Shown in pieces: positions 1-12,120 of a stretch of 64,000 nt of DNA. Made by a program: the position numbers and the translations under genes. This DNA is from Apteryx mantelli (Eukaryota; Chordata; Aves; Apterygiformes; Apterygidae), in NCBI RefSeq assembly GCF_036417845.1, contig NC_089990.1:2051001-2115000 (forward strand). The letters run 5' to 3'. The number at the start of each line of letters is the position of its first letter. Within the stretch, counting starts at the first letter, position 1. A model generated the notes under the pieces. It was not told the origin of the DNA and ran no database searches. It worked only from the letters and a program-made list of their open reading frames with translations.

Positions 1-1091
1 GCCATCCTCCGGCGCGGCGGGCGGCCCCGGGGCCGAGCCCAGCATCGGCCCCGCCGCCGGGGTCAGCGGCGCTCGCCGGGACGATGAGGATGAGGACGGC
101 GGGGGCGGGCAGGCGGCGGGGAAGGCGCGAGCCGGGGGCTGCGGGTCACGGGGACGGTCGCGTCCCAGCGGGGCCCGGCTGCGGCGGCGGGAAGGGGCAG
201 CGGCCGGGGGTGCAGATGCTCTCCATCCACTTGGCTCCAGCCGGCCTGTCCGGAGCGGGGAAGAGGCATGGATCAGCGAACCGGACCTTTCCCCAGGCAG
301 CATCCCGCCGCTGCCCGGGGCGCCCAGCTCCCGCGGACGCACGCGCTCACCTTCCCTCGCTCGTGCCGCTGCTGCCTCCGGCCCCGGAGCAGCGGAGCCG
401 GGAGGATGCACGGGCCGACGGCAGCTTCCTCCGCCCGGACCCCGCGGGGCGGCCGCCCGGAGCACGGGCGCCCTTCGCCTGCAGGCGCCCGCCGGCACCC
501 CCGACCCCACCGCCGCCGCCGCCGCCGCCGGGCCTGCTCCGCTCGGCACGCCGGGCTCCCCGCCGCCGCGCTTCCTCCTTCGCCGCACTTCCCTGGCCCC
601 GCTCCTCGCTCCTCCTCCCCGCCGGCGGGCTCGCGGCCGCCCGGAGGAAGCCGGCGCAGTCATGTGGGTGCCGCGGGGGCCGGGGCCGGTCCCCCTCCCA
701 ACCGGGGCGGCCCCCGGGGCTTTCTCCTTGCGGCATCAGCAGGGCCAAAAGCCGGAGCGCGCGGCCGGGTCCCATCCCCGCCGGCGGCGCCGGAGCTCGC
801 TCGGCTCGGAAAGCCCCGGGCTGCAGCCGGCGAGCTGCACAGCCGAGGGCGACGCGGGTCGCCCGCGCGGCAAATGCTTTGCAGGGCTCAAAACGCGGCC
901 GCGGGCGGGGGGGGGAGGTTTGCACAGCGGAGCGACGGGGCTGCCGGATTTGGCCGTCGCACCCCCCCGGCCTGTCCCCGCGCAGGGCAGCGCTCCCTAG
1001 CCATGGGCAAAGGCGGATTTTGGACGGGACGAAATGCTGGCTAAAAACTGGTCGGCGCTCGGCAAAGGGACCCGATTCACACACACACGCA

Positions 1092-1113
1092 CCCCCCCCC
1101 CCCCCCCCCCCCC
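1092..1113. repeat. poly(C) homopolymer, 22 C
   Basis: An uninterrupted run of 22 cytosines follows a short CA-rich stretch. It can form a G-quadruplex on the minus strand and an i-motif on the plus strand. The exact length is doubtful because polymerases and sequencers slip on such runs. Confidence 0.9.
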
Positions 1114-1504
1114 GCAGAAAGCAGCCCGGCAGAGCGGAGCTGGCGCCTCGCCAGCCGTTTTTCCCGGGCAGGAGGTGCCGGGTGCGTGCAGGGAAAGCCG
1201 GGGGCGTTTGATCGGAGCGAGCCTCCGAAACGAGCCGCAGCAACAGGAGCTGCAAACCGCCCCGGGGACGAAGCTGCCGGGGTGACGCTGCTCCCGGGTG
1301 CCAGCCCGGACGTTCTGCCGCACGTTGCAGCCGCCGCGCGGGTGGTTTCGCCGTGCGCGTGGCGGGAGCGCGGTGGAGCCTCGTGCAGCGGGTGCCTGGG
1401 GAGGCGGCGGGCGCCAGGCGCGTCGGGACGATTATCCGCACGGCGCCCAGTTAATTACAGATGAGCAGCAGCCACCATCTGCTGCCAGGGGCCGGGGCCG
1501 CACC

Positions 1505-1570
1505 GGAGGAGGAGGAGGAGGAGGAGGAGGAGGAGGAGGAGGAGGAGGAGGAGGAAGAGGAGGAGGAGGA
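1505..1570. repeat. (GGA)n trinucleotide repeat
   Basis: About 22 GGA units form a nearly pure purine tract, with one interruption (GGAAGA) near 1554-1559. Read in different frames and strands it gives poly-Gly, poly-Glu, poly-Ser or poly-Pro, which explains several long spurious reading frames here. Such purine mirror tracts can form triplex or quadruplex structures. Confidence 0.9.
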
Positions 1571-3223
1571 CCGAGGCGTTTTGCACCGTTTGCACCCTGC
1601 GTTTTTCCCCGCCGCCAGCCGCTCTCTTTGCACGGCCTGAGCAGGTGTGCCCGGCCGCACGAGCTCTCTTTGCACGGAGAGCCGGCCCCTGAGCCGAAAG
1701 CAAATGGGAGGTGCTGCCGGGAAGCGACCGCGGCCCCCGTCCCCCGTCCCGAGCTTCCTCCTGGGCTGGCGGCACCTGGGCTTTCTGCCCCCGTCGCAGG
1801 GGGAAGCTGCGGCCTGGGCCGCCGAGAAGTTCGGCAGTTCCGTTTATTTTGGGCTGGCGGTTCGGGGCCGCGCGGCGGCATTTGCATCTCTCGTCACCTC
1901 CAGAGGACGGCCGCGACGGGCAGGGCCCGGCTGCTCGCCGCTTGCAAAGCAGCCGGAGCAGGAATCGCCGTCCCCAAAACCACCCGGCGAGAGGGTCTGC
2001 GCAAGGATCCCTTTGGAGACCCCCGTCCTGCTGGAGACCCGCTCCCGCAGGGACCCAATCCCTCCCTGATTTTCCCCCGCGAGCAGCCGCGCACGGCGAG
2101 CGGGGATGAGGCACGTCGGACGCAGGGCGCCAGAGGGCCGGCAGCGTGCCCCAGCCCCGCGGGTTCCCGCGTCCCCCGACCTTGGCGGAAATAGCGCCCG
2201 CTAATCCAGGCGCTAAGCCGCTCGCCGGGGTGCAATTAAAGAGATCACAGGTCCCGGCCGCGGACAGCGTGTTCTGGCAGCTAAAGCCCCCCCGGCCCCG
2301 AAGGCAGGGCACAAGCGGTGAGGGCCGTCCGAGGGCTCCTGCGCGGCGGCAGCGGCGGCAGAGCAGGGGAAGGCGCTGGGGGCTTTCTGCTCCCGGCGGC
2401 GTCGCGGGGGGCCTGGCTCCGGCGGAGGACGAGGAAGGAAGGGGGCAGGGAGCATTTGTCTCCCGCGCCTCCCGCAAGGCAAATCCGCTCTGTGTTTTCA
2501 AGGGTTTTTCTATTTGCAGCAGCAAACCTTGAATTAATAATGCGCTAATCAGGTCAGGCGAGGCCAAACCTCGGCGTTACGGAACGGCGCGGGGCGGAGA
2601 GGACCGGCATCACCGTGGGGCGCCTCCTCCCCGGCGCGGTCGCCCCGCTTGCCTTTCCCGGGACCGGCTGCGGGACCACGGCCACCGCTCCCGTTCCGCT
2701 CCCCGCGAGGACCGGGGCCGGATTTAGGAGGTGGGAGGTGCCGGGCCCGGAGGTGACCGGGGTTGACCAAGCCCATCGGCCGTGCAAGAAGCCGCCTGCG
2801 CCTCCCATCCGTCCGGCAGCAGCTCAGAAAAGTGCAGGAGGGAGGAAGAGCATCGGGCAGGTCCCCGGCTCCCGCCAGGTGCCCGGGGTGTCCCGGCCCC
2901 GCGCTGCGGCAGCTCGGCCCCGGAAAGCCGCCGCGTGAGCCGGCAGCTGTGCAGAAACCCCCTCGGCGCGGCGCCTTGGCCGGCCCGAGAGCGGAGCATC
3001 CACCTCAATCGCCATCACCTGGCTCCTAAGCCGGCTTTGCCGATCGCCGTAATCCGCTTCCTCAGGGCCCCGGCGAGAGCTGCGTTCGTAGCCCGCTCTT
3101 ACCCGCGAAGCGTCTCCCGAATTAGCGGACTAAGAGGATTCCGGCCTGAGAATAGCTCCGCCGCGCCGCGCACGCACGTGCCGCCCGTCCGCCGGCAGAG
3201 CCCCGGCAGGGACCATGCGGAGC

Positions 3224-3305
3224 TATAAGAGCGGCAGGAGCGGGAGCGCGCCGCAGCCACCGGCCACCGAGGGCGAGGAAGAGGAGGCTGCCGGTCCGGC
3301 CCCAG
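3224..3305 (+). promoter_or_regulatory. candidate TATA promoter and non-coding first exon
   Basis: A TATAAG hexamer at 3224-3229 lies about 76 bp upstream of a good donor (CCCAG|gtacga after 3305). This could be the promoter and 5' non-coding exon of ARR3, whose coding exon starts at a strong acceptor at 5085/5086. Human ARR3 also begins with a non-coding exon. The link is inference; a retinal TSS or 5'-RACE is missing. Confidence 0.22.
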
Positions 3306-3686
3306 GTACGAGCTCCCCGCGCCCCGCGGGCAGCGGCGGCCCCTTTTCCCGGCTCTGGCGGCGGGGCCGAGCTGCCGGCTGCGAGGAGGGCGGCTTGGGG
3401 CTGAAAGAGCAGCAACCCGGCCAAAAGGTTTTCACAGCTCAGCGTGGAGGGCACGGACAGAGGTATCACGCGTTAGCAGTGTAGGAGAGCTTCGCCAAGC
3501 TGGGAAAAGTCCCCGAATCCCTCCTCTCTGAGCCTTGGGACTCAGCGGAGGAGCTCAGCTCTTCCCTTCCCTCCTGCTTTTAATGTCCCCCTGCCCGATT
3601 CCCAGGCTCCCGGGCCAGCGGAGGCTTTGCACCTCCTCTTGCTGCCGCCCAAGAAACCCTGCGGATGAGGAGGATGCTGAATTCCA

Positions 3687-3778
3687 TAATCTGTACCAGA
3701 ACCCGTATGAACTTCATAATCCATCATAATCTTTGATTGGCAGAGCGCAACCAAAGATCCTGTGGCTGGGACTAATCC
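3687..3778 (+). promoter_or_regulatory. CRX/OTX-type homeodomain site cluster upstream of ARR3
   Basis: Four TAATCY motifs lie on the same strand within 92 bp: TAATCT 3687-3692, TAATCC 3717-3722, TAATCT 3727-3732 and TAATCC 3773-3778. A fifth (TAATCT) is at 3966-3971, and another TAATCC is at 3050-3055. TAATCC/T is the core bound by the photoreceptor factors CRX and OTX2, and mammalian cone-arrestin promoters are known to depend on CRX. The cluster lies 1.3-1.4 kb upstream of the ARR3 start codon, so it is a plausible photoreceptor enhancer or promoter. Motif matching alone does not prove function. Confidence 0.45.
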
Positions 3779-5115
3779 GTCCTCTTCCAGTGGGGAAGAG
3801 GATCAGCTCCCCCCTGTGCTGCTGGTCTCCTCTTTCTCCCCAGCATCGCAGCAGCTGCGGGAGGACGAGGTTGCCCAGGCACCACCAGGGCTTAGCAGCC
3901 TGCCGGGGTTTAAGCCCTGCTCGCGGCCGAGCCGCCTAAGTTTGGGAAGCTGAGCTCATCCCTTCTAATCTCCCTGCAAATCGCTTGATGATGAGTGAGG
4001 TCCCACGCCCGGGAACGAGCTCTGGGAAGAGGAGCCGACCCAGGGACCGGGGGGCAGCTGCAAGGGGGGGGATTCTCAAGGGGAATGAGGAGCAGCGGGA
4101 TGGGACGGTGGGACACGGCAGAGCGATTCGGGGCAGGCGATGCCCTCGCTTCGGAGCCGCGGTGCACGCGCGAGCCCCAGGTGCCGGCGTGCTTGACTCC
4201 TGCACGGCCAACGCGTGACGGCGCCGAGCACCCGCCGGCATTTCCCATTGCCGGAGAAACCGGCTGCAGGGAGGAGAGACCAACAGGCTCCCTAAAGCGT
4301 CCCCAGCTCTGGCTGCTCCGGCGTGGGAGCTTTTTTTTTCAGGGCGTTACGTTGTGGGTTGTGGGAAGGAAGAGGTCCTCGGGGAGGGGTGACGCTCCGC
4401 GGAGGTCAGCGCCACCGCCGCACGCCTTCAAGCCCTCCCGGCAGCTCGCCGGCGCTCACGCCGCTCTTGACCTTTCTGGCTGCGGTTTCCTCGCTCCCCT
4501 TTGCGAGCGATCGTACAAGACGAGCACGTCCCTCCTCCCAAGGCGTGACGGCAAGTTCCCTGCAGACCAGAAAACGCATGAAACGGCAAAGCCCTAAACC
4601 GTCTTGTTCGTTTTGCAGCCTTTCCCAGCCTCGAACCCACTCCCCTGGGCGCCGTCCCCCGAGGTTTCCCCCCTTCATTTTCTGAAACCTGCCCTGCCTT
4701 GGCTATCATCGGCCTCACTTCTTCTGCTCCTCTTCCTCTTTGTTGCCTTTTGGTCCGGGAGGGGAGGGCTTGCTCGGCCGGGCTGCCCCACCGCATCTCT
4801 GCGTCCGGAGAGCGCAGCCACCAGCACGTGTCTTACGTATGTCCCCACGGTCCCAGGGAAACAGGGCAAAGCCCCGCTAGAAACCAGAATATCCGGACTC
4901 TGCAAAGCCTGGAAACTGGGCTGCTGGGAGATGTGGAAGGCCCTGAGGAGCCGTAGCCTGACGACTCTCTAATTTAGTGGCATATTAGTGATTTTTGTCC
5001 TGATTGCTGGCTGCCTCCTGGCCACGGCCAGCCGTCCCCCAAGCCCACGAGCTCTCCCAGCGTCTCCCTGCGTTTCTCCCTGCAGGTTCCCCCGCTGCGC
5101 CACGACCCATCCGAA

Positions 5116-8100
5116 ATGGCCGAAGGATCAAAGTAGGTGTCTGTCCGTCCGTCCGTCCTTGCTCGCGCTGTGCGGGAGGGACCGCGCTGCCTCGTCCACC
5201 AACCCGGCCGGGTCCCGCGCCCCCCGTCCCCTCCTCCGTCCCCTCCTCCGTCCCCTCGGTCCCCTCCCCGGCCGCGCGCCCTAGGAAGGGGCGAGCTGCT
5301 CCCAGCCTCTCCGCGGCTTTCCCGACGCCTTCGTGTCTGTTCCCTCCGCAGAGTGTTTAAGAAGACCAGCCCCAACGGCAAGGTGAGTCCGTGCGGGAGA
5401 AGGCAGACGGGGACCGGTCCGTCCGCAGCGGATCCGCCTTGTCGCCGGGCTCGCGGCAGGGCTGCAGGGACGCCCGGCCGGGAGGGGAGGGCGCGCGGGA
5501 GGTTCCCCTTCCCTTCGGGCTCGCTCGACTGGCTTCCACCCCTGCGGCAACGCCGCCGCAGGGCTTGCTTTTCAAAAGAGGAATTAAAAAGACCTATGTG
5601 GATCCTGAAGTCTGATCCTGGTCCGGCACGCCGAGTGACCGGGGTGTTAAAGGTCTCTGCGATGCAAACCGGGGCTCGAAAAATTTCTGCCAATTCGATG
5701 GCGAACGCCAACCTCGTTCCTTCTTGTTTTTTTCACCCCGTGCTGCCTCCAGTTATCCATCTACCTGGGGAAGAGAGACTTTGTGGATCACGTGGAGTCC
5801 GTGGACGCTGTAGGTGAGCGAGGCCGTCCCCTCCGGAGCGGTCCCCGCCGGGCGCTGCCGCTGCCCGCTCGGTGCTGGGATGCGCGTGGCTGCGAGCGGT
5901 TTCGGATGCTTGGCTCCTCTGCTGGTGCCTCCATACCCCAGCTGCCTCTGCTCCCCATTGGGAACAGGAGGAGCAGGTGCAACTCCAGAGGAGCAAAGAT
6001 CCCATTTTCCTGCAAATACCTTTAAAGGAAGGTGTTGGGGAGAGGGACAAAGCCTGGGCTTTGCAAAACAACCCTGTGGCACTCTTGGTGGAGATGCTTT
6101 GGGAGGCATCAAAGCTCTCCGACAGGCAGCTCCCCTGAGTCTCCTGCAGAGCCGGTGGACACAGATGATTTTGGCGTCTTTAAGAAGCGCTGTATTTTGG
6201 AAGGATATCGCCCTCCCTGCTCCCTCCTGCAGGGACACCGACCTTACCTGCTCTTCTTTGCTTCTTTGCAGATGGTGTCTGCTTGATTGACCCGGAGTAC
6301 CTAAAGGACAGAAAAGGTACTAAGACACAAAAAATGATGTTATAACGGGAAAGGCTAAAAACTGGTGCAAAGTCCAACAAGCAGCCTGGGACTGTGGAGA
6401 TGGTAAAATCGCAGCGGGTTGTCTACTGGTTGTCACACTTCGGGGCAACGATTGCTCGCCCAGGGAGGAGAACTGCCTCCTTCTTCCTGCCTCTCTTCCA
6501 CCTCTTGGGTCTCGGGCGCTGACTCGGAAGTTACCGGGGCCTTGAAGAAAGAGGCGATGGGTCTTTTTAACTTCCCACTTGGCGCCTGAGATCCAGGTCC
6601 AGATAAGAGCTGATTCTGTTTCTGTAAGGAATTTACTTTTAATGCTGAAGCCCTTAAGAGAGTTTCTTTCTCTTCTCAACCCTTTTCCCCTGCGTCTTTC
6701 GCTTTCCCATACTCCTTCCCTTCCCTAATCCCACTGGTCCCTTGCTTTCCATCCGCCCTGCGCCGACGCCAGTGTACGTGACGCTGACGTGTGCGTTTCG
6801 CTACGGCCGGGATGACCTCGACGTTATTGGGTTGACCTTTAGGAAGGACCTCTACGTCCTGACCGCTCAGATCTTCCCTCCGGTGCCGGAGCAGGTGCCC
6901 AAAACCCTCACTCCTTTGCAGGAGAAGCTGCTGAAGAAGCTGGGCGAGAACGCCTACCCCTTCACGTTCGAGGTAGGGACCGCGTGGCCGGGGCTCTGCC
7001 CCCCCCTTGCAGACCCATAGCGGTGCCCTTCGGGGCACCGACCAGCCTGTTCGGCCGGGTTGCGCGTGGGCGGCTCAGTGAGAAGCTCTCCTGCGGTCCC
7101 TTTTTCTCCCCAGGTTGCGACCAACCTGCCCTGCTCGGTCACCCTCCAGCCGGGACCGGACGACGTCGGAAAGGCGAGCTGCTGCCTTCGGCTCGCGGCC
7201 GCGGCGGGAGGGATGTTCGGTTCGGTGGTGCCAAAACCGAGAGCGGCTTCCCGTACGGGGATGCGCCCCAGGGGGGTGAGGGTTGGGGAGCCGCAGCCGG
7301 GTTCTCCGGGGGAGCCGAAGGGGCGATGCGGTGGGAAAAGGAGGTGAATAAACCCGAACGTCGGGGAACTCGGAGCCCGTCCCCGCTTTGTAACCACGCG
7401 CGTCTCCCTCAGGCCTGCGGAGTGGACTTTGAGGTCAAAGGGTTTTGCGCTGAAAGCCTGGAGGAGAAAATTCACAAGAGGTATTTCCAGGGGATCCCTC
7501 TCCTTCCCCGCGCCCCCGCAGCCGAGCAGCCAGACTGCTCGCCGGGGCCAGCTCGGGGGACGGATCCAGGGCCCCGCTTCCAGCCTCCGGCATGCCCGGA
7601 TCCGGTCTTTGACCGCAGGAGAGGCACCGGTCCCCTTTTCAGTGTCCGGGGGAGGAGAGAGCTGGCGGGATGGGACAGGTCCGCTGCATCCGTAGGGGTG
7701 ACCGGCTCTCATCCCCGCAGGAACTCGGTGCGGCTCATCATCCGAAAGATCCAGTTCGCGCCGGCGAAAACGGGGCCCGCGCCAAAGTCGGAGACCACCC
7801 GGCAGTTCATGATGTCCGACAAGCCCTTGCACCTCGAGGCCTCGCTGGATAAGGAGGTCGGTACCGGGGGGCTCCACCGCTGGAGCCAGCGACTGCCGGC
7901 CTCTCTCCGTCCCCGCGTGGCCGGGGGCTCCTCCCGCGCGCGGCCTCCCTCGGGGGGGATCGCTCTGCTTCGCGGCTCTTTCGCAGCCTGTGACCCGCCA
8001 GGACCCTTTGGACTCCGGGGTGCAACCTTAGGCTGGAGGCAAGGTTCGAACGGGAAATTCTCCTCCGCGTTTGCATTCCCGCGGCGTGCAGCATCCCCCT

Positions 8101-11100
8101 CCGCGACGTGCCCTGCAAGGCCAAGGGTCCGAGGGCTCTGCGGTCTGGCCGCAGCCCTCCTCCCCTGCCCAGGACCTGCGGTTTTCTTGCCTCCCTGGAA
8201 GGGAAAGTCTCGAGCGCGATGCACGGATGTATTTTCCCCCGGGCCCCGGTGCCCTCCGCGATCTGAAGGTTGTCACTCCTTGGTGCGCCCCGGGAGCCGT
8301 GCTTGCCCTCGCAACACCGAGGCATTGCTCGGGCACCCAAAACGTGGCCGTTCCCTGCTTGCCGGCTGCGTAACCGAGTCTCTTCTGACTGCAGATCTAC
8401 CACCACGGAGACCCCATCAATGTGACTGTCAACATCAACAACACCACCAGCAAGATTGTGAAAAAGATTAAGATCTTAGGTGAGAGCAGGCACGAGGGGC
8501 ACATCCAGGCCCCCACTCTGCCCTGGTGCCCACGCGCCCCGGGGTGGCGTGTCCGCGGGGCCGAGCTGTCACGGACCGGTGCTGATGGGCACGAGAAACC
8601 TGCTGCCAGCGTCAAAGCTGCAGCCCAGGCATCTTGCCAGCGTCCCGCTGAGAGCCGTCGGTAGTCGCGAGGGAGAAGTGGGGTAACGTGACCGTGAGAC
8701 CATCAGCCCATGTGAAACGTTTTATACCCAGTATTTACTCTGGTAAATTCAGCGGTGGGAAAAAGCCTGCAGGAATCTTTGGCTGGGGATTGCGCACTGG
8801 TGTGCACTCGTGCAACATGCAGCGTCTACCGTGCACCCAGCGTTGCTCCGTCTGGTCTCTCTGCAGTGGACCAGACCACAGATGTGGTCCTCTACTCGCT
8901 GGACAAATACACGAAGACTGTGTGCGCCGAGGAGATCAAGTAAGTCCAAAGGAGGTGGCCGCCCGCCTTGCCCGGGCGCCGCTGCGTAGACGTGCCCTGG
9001 TCCGGTGCTGCACGGCTGTGCCCCGTCCAATGTCACGTGGACGTGCCCCAGTCCGGCACGGCACCGGCGCTCAGCGCCTCCTCTCTGCTCCCTGCAGCGA
9101 GAACGTGGCGGCCAACTCCACCTTCTCCAAAACCTACTCCGTGACACCCACGCTCTCGGCCAACCGCGAGAAGCGAGGCCTGGCTCTCGACGGCAAGCTC
9201 AAGCATGAGGACACCAACCTGGCCTCCTCCACCATGTAAGAGCCGGGTGGGCTCCCGGCACCCTCCCTCACCCCATGGCTCAGCCCCAACTTCACTGGCG
9301 CCAGAACAGCCCCAGCCCTTCCCCCTTTCCCATGGTTTCCCGCTGTTCTGGGTGTTTTTCCCTTTCACCCCCAGCAAGCATCCCGTGTGTCTCGTCTGCC
9401 TGCTGTCCCCATGCTTGAGGTGACCTTGTCCCGCTGAAAAAGCTGAGGGGTTTGTGGCGTGGACACAGACCCAGCTATCCATCTCGCGGGAGAGATGCCA
9501 CCTCTCACGGCTTCCCTCCGCCTTTCCTCCTAGCCTGAGGCCCGGCATGGACAAGGAGGTGCTGGGGATCCTGGTGTCTTACAAAGTGAAGGTCAACCTG
9601 GTGGTGTCCCGAGGAGGGTGAGGAGCTCTCAACGCGGAGCCCACGGCGCACGGGTGGATGCCGGAGGGATGGGACCCGCGGAGCGGCTCGTGCCAGGGAC
9701 GCCCTCCTGCCCACGCTGTGCATGGCGATTCCCTCCCCACGGCATGTCCCCACATCCCCTGCCCTTCACCCTCATTAAAAAGCACCATCTAACATACTAT
9801 GAAGCATCTTCACTTTATTACAAAGCGCTTTTAGCACCTCCCGTCTTCCCAGGGGGACCCCCCCGCCGTGGGGGTCTCTTGACACACCGACACGCACTCC
9901 CGCGAGACCCATTTCCCTGGGATGGCCGGGCCCGGCAGGGGGGAGCCGCCGGCCGCAGCGATGCGCGGAGATGCCTCCTGCCTCGCGAAGGAGCGTCCCC
10001 AGCGCTCCCCGCAGGCCGGCGTTGCTCTTCCTCCACTAATCCCGTGCCTTTCCTTTCGCCGCCGCAGCATCCTGGGGGATCTCACTTCAAGGTAAGGAAG
10101 AGGCAGCGGGGAGCCCTCCATGGAGGTGCGCGGGAGGGGGGGACGCGGCAGCACCGGCGCTGTTATCACAGCTGTGGACGAAGCGGGTGGCTGCCGACGG
10201 CCCCGCGGGCAGCTGCGCGGGGCTTGGTGCCACCCTGGGCCGATTTGCTGACCGAAGAGCTTTTCCTTCCAGCGACGTCGGTGTCGAGCTGCCGGTCATC
10301 CTGATGCACCCGAAGCCCGCGGAGGGTGAGCGATGCCGCAGCAACACGGGGGAGCTCGGGGCAGGGCCCGCTCGGAGGGGACCTGCTCAGGCTGGTGGCA
10401 GGGGACAGTCCCAAAGGGTAGGGGAGGTGCTGCAGAAAACGATCACGCAACTGCGTTATTGCATTACTGCACCAAAGGCCATCCTGCGACGGCCTAAACC
10501 TCGGAAAGCCTCATGCGAGGGGATTGTCTTTCCGGAAGAAACATCTGAGAATGAAGGAGATGCTTGCTGAAATGTCATTTCTGTATTAACCTGTGTGTGT
10601 GTCTCTCTCTCAATCCTCGCCTCCCTGCGATGTGCTTATAAATGGACTATAGATAAGCCAAGGTAAGGAAAAAAATTCTGATGCTATAAACTAGTGTTTT
10701 CTCTAACAAATAAACTGTATGGATCCATCACAGATGGACATGATGCCCCATTCCCGCTTGGAATTATGGCACTGTCTTTGGACCAAAACATCCAGGCCTC
10801 AAAATCTTGTGCCCCTTGTGCCAAAACAAGCTGCACGACATCCCCATGACGTTGCAGGCAGCATGAGCTAGCGCAGGCAGGAGGATTCAAATGCCGAAGC
10901 AGTGCTTCGGGCACCAGCACGCGGCAAACGGTGCCTTGCACAAATCCGGGCCTCTCCTAGCGAGACTGCACCGGCAGAGCCCTTGCAGCCGGCAGCCCCG
11001 GAGCTACGGCACCGTCTCCCCCGAGACCGCCGGGCTAAGCCTGTCAGCGGGGCGGCGTCGCGCAGCCTGCGCCCCCGAAACACTCGCCGGTGCCAGGTTC

Positions 11101-12120
11101 TCCCGTGACACAGGCTTATTGCAGCCAAAATGCAAGGCTGGGGTTGCTTCCCTCCGGGCGCCACAGCGTGCCAAACCCGCTCCTGGCAGCGGCCGCGGAC
11201 TCCGAGCAGCCTTGCGTTCATCCGCTAGCTGCAAAGCCCCAAAAGACTGTTTTTGTGCCTGGTTACACCCTGTAAGGGGACACGAGTACTGGTATTTGGA
11301 GTCTGGAAACTCACTCTGCAACTCCAGGGCTTTCACGCCAGACTCGCTTCCTCAGCTCAGCGAGGATATTTCAGCTTCCCGAGGAACGAACCTCTTGGCC
11401 GGTCCCCACCATCATTCCCCGCAGGGTTTGCCAAGTCGTTTCACATTCGCAGGCTTTTGGAATCTGTTTTGCTGACTCTTTTTTTCCGTTTTCTTCTCCC
11501 ACTTTTCATTTTGTGGCCCTCCCTTGATGTCATCCCTTTCACAAGGAGGTAACTAATCTCTGTCTCCATTTTATTTTTTTCCTTCCCTTTTTTCCTCTCG
11601 ACAATGCAAAACATTGTTTTAAATGCCGAAGGTTGCAGGCTCTCCCCCACCTCCGCTCATACCCGCACAGCAGCTGGCTGAGTGCCATGCATTTCCCCGA
11701 GCCATCAATCCTCGATTTTGTGTATTCTGGTCAGAAAGTGTCTCCGGCCGCACCGGCTTTACCTGCCTGCTTGCAGCCTTTGCGGGGAGGAGGAACACGT
11801 CTATAGCGCGTTGCTCCGTTAGGCATACGTGTGTCCGGCTGCCTCCGCGGAGCACCAGCAGGATGCACACACTGTCCCCTAGTGGGAGCGGGTGTTTTTG
11901 GGTGCAAGCGGGGATTTTGCCCTTTTCACTGGCTCCCCGGGGGCCCTGCTCGCTTGGGCGGTGGGAATGTGCCCTCAGGCCTGGTTCCCAGACCTCACCG
12001 CACTCTGCTCTCCTTTCCAGTGAGGAGGACATTGTGATTGAGGAATTTGCTCGCCAAAAACTCGAGGGGGAAAAGGATGACGAAGACGAGAAGGAGGAAG
12101 CTGACAAAGAAGAAAGCTAA
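5116..12120 (+). CDS. ARR3: cone arrestin (arrestin-C), 16 coding exons, 394 aa
   Basis: It binds light-activated, phosphorylated cone opsin and blocks transducin coupling in cone photoreceptors. Coding exons: 5116-5132, 5352-5382, 5753-5813, 6272-6316, 6773-6972, 7114-7173, 7413-7480, 7721-7856, 8395-8479, 8867-8939, 9098-9235, 9534-9617, 10068-10091, 10273-10325, 10653-10662, 12021-12120; phases join without error. The first coding exon opens at a strong acceptor (5085/5086), so part of the 5'UTR must lie upstream. The phosphate-sensing lysines K9/K10 follow MAEGSKVF. The polar-core residues D25, R169, D290, D297 and R373 are all present, as is the lariat-loop motif LDGKLKHED (289-297). The C-tail keeps IVIEEFARQ (366-374) and ends in an unusually acidic Glu/Asp/Lys run. 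Human ARR3 is 388 aa. The intron at 7174 uses a GC donor, and the last intron (10663-12020) shows nothing recognisable. No canonical AATAAA follows closely; AATATA at about 12198 is a weak candidate. Confidence 0.96.
7174..7412 (+). other. ARR3: GC-AG intron in ARR3
   Basis: The exon ending ...GGAAAG at 7173 is followed by gcgagc, not a GT. The acceptor is ctccctcag at 7412. Joining here restores the arrestin sequence ([13 protein letters not shown]) in frame, and no nearby GT donor keeps both frame and homology. AG|GC donors are the main non-canonical class of U2 introns. Confidence 0.8.
10653..10662 (+). CDS. ARR3: ARR3 10-nt microexon
   Basis: The exon ATAAGCCAAG lies between an AG acceptor (ctatag, 10652) and a strong donor (gtaagg). 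It carries the frame from PAE to D-K-P-S and on into the C-tail exon at 12021. Rod arrestin (SAG) is known for a 10-bp exon, so this is probably the shared arrestin microexon. Skipping it would shift the frame (10 mod 3 = 1) and remove the C-tail. Confidence 0.85.

Larger units (their letters stand above)
1..3200. other. GC-rich, CpG-dense region without a supportable gene
   Basis: This stretch is extremely GC- and CpG-rich and is open in several frames on both strands. The predicted peptides are Pro/Arg/Gly/Ala-rich, typical of translated CpG-island DNA, and none resembles a family I recognise. At the left edge a minus-strand ATG at 45-43 leads an open frame off the window (it begins MLGSAPGPP). 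This could be the start of a neighbouring minus-strand gene, but its start context is weak (C at -3, C at +4) and 15 codons prove nothing. AT-richer islets near 2200-2240 and 2510-2560 hold homeobox-like TAAT motifs, including TAATCC at 2202-2207. The stretch is best read as a CpG island or intergenic regulatory DNA. Confidence 0.5.

Noticed and set aside
84-2567. Many long open frames of 100-375 codons on both strands, including poly-Ser and poly-Gly proteins
   Set aside because: They arise from high GC content (few stop codons) and the GGA and poly(C) tracts. The peptides overlap each other on both strands, resemble no family I know and show no splice structure.
3214-3306. Short frame starting MRSYKSGRSG upstream of ARR3
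   Set aside because: The ATG lies before or inside a TATA-like element and the frame matches no arrestin. ARR3 clearly starts at 5116. I keep only the possible promoter/non-coding exon, at low confidence.
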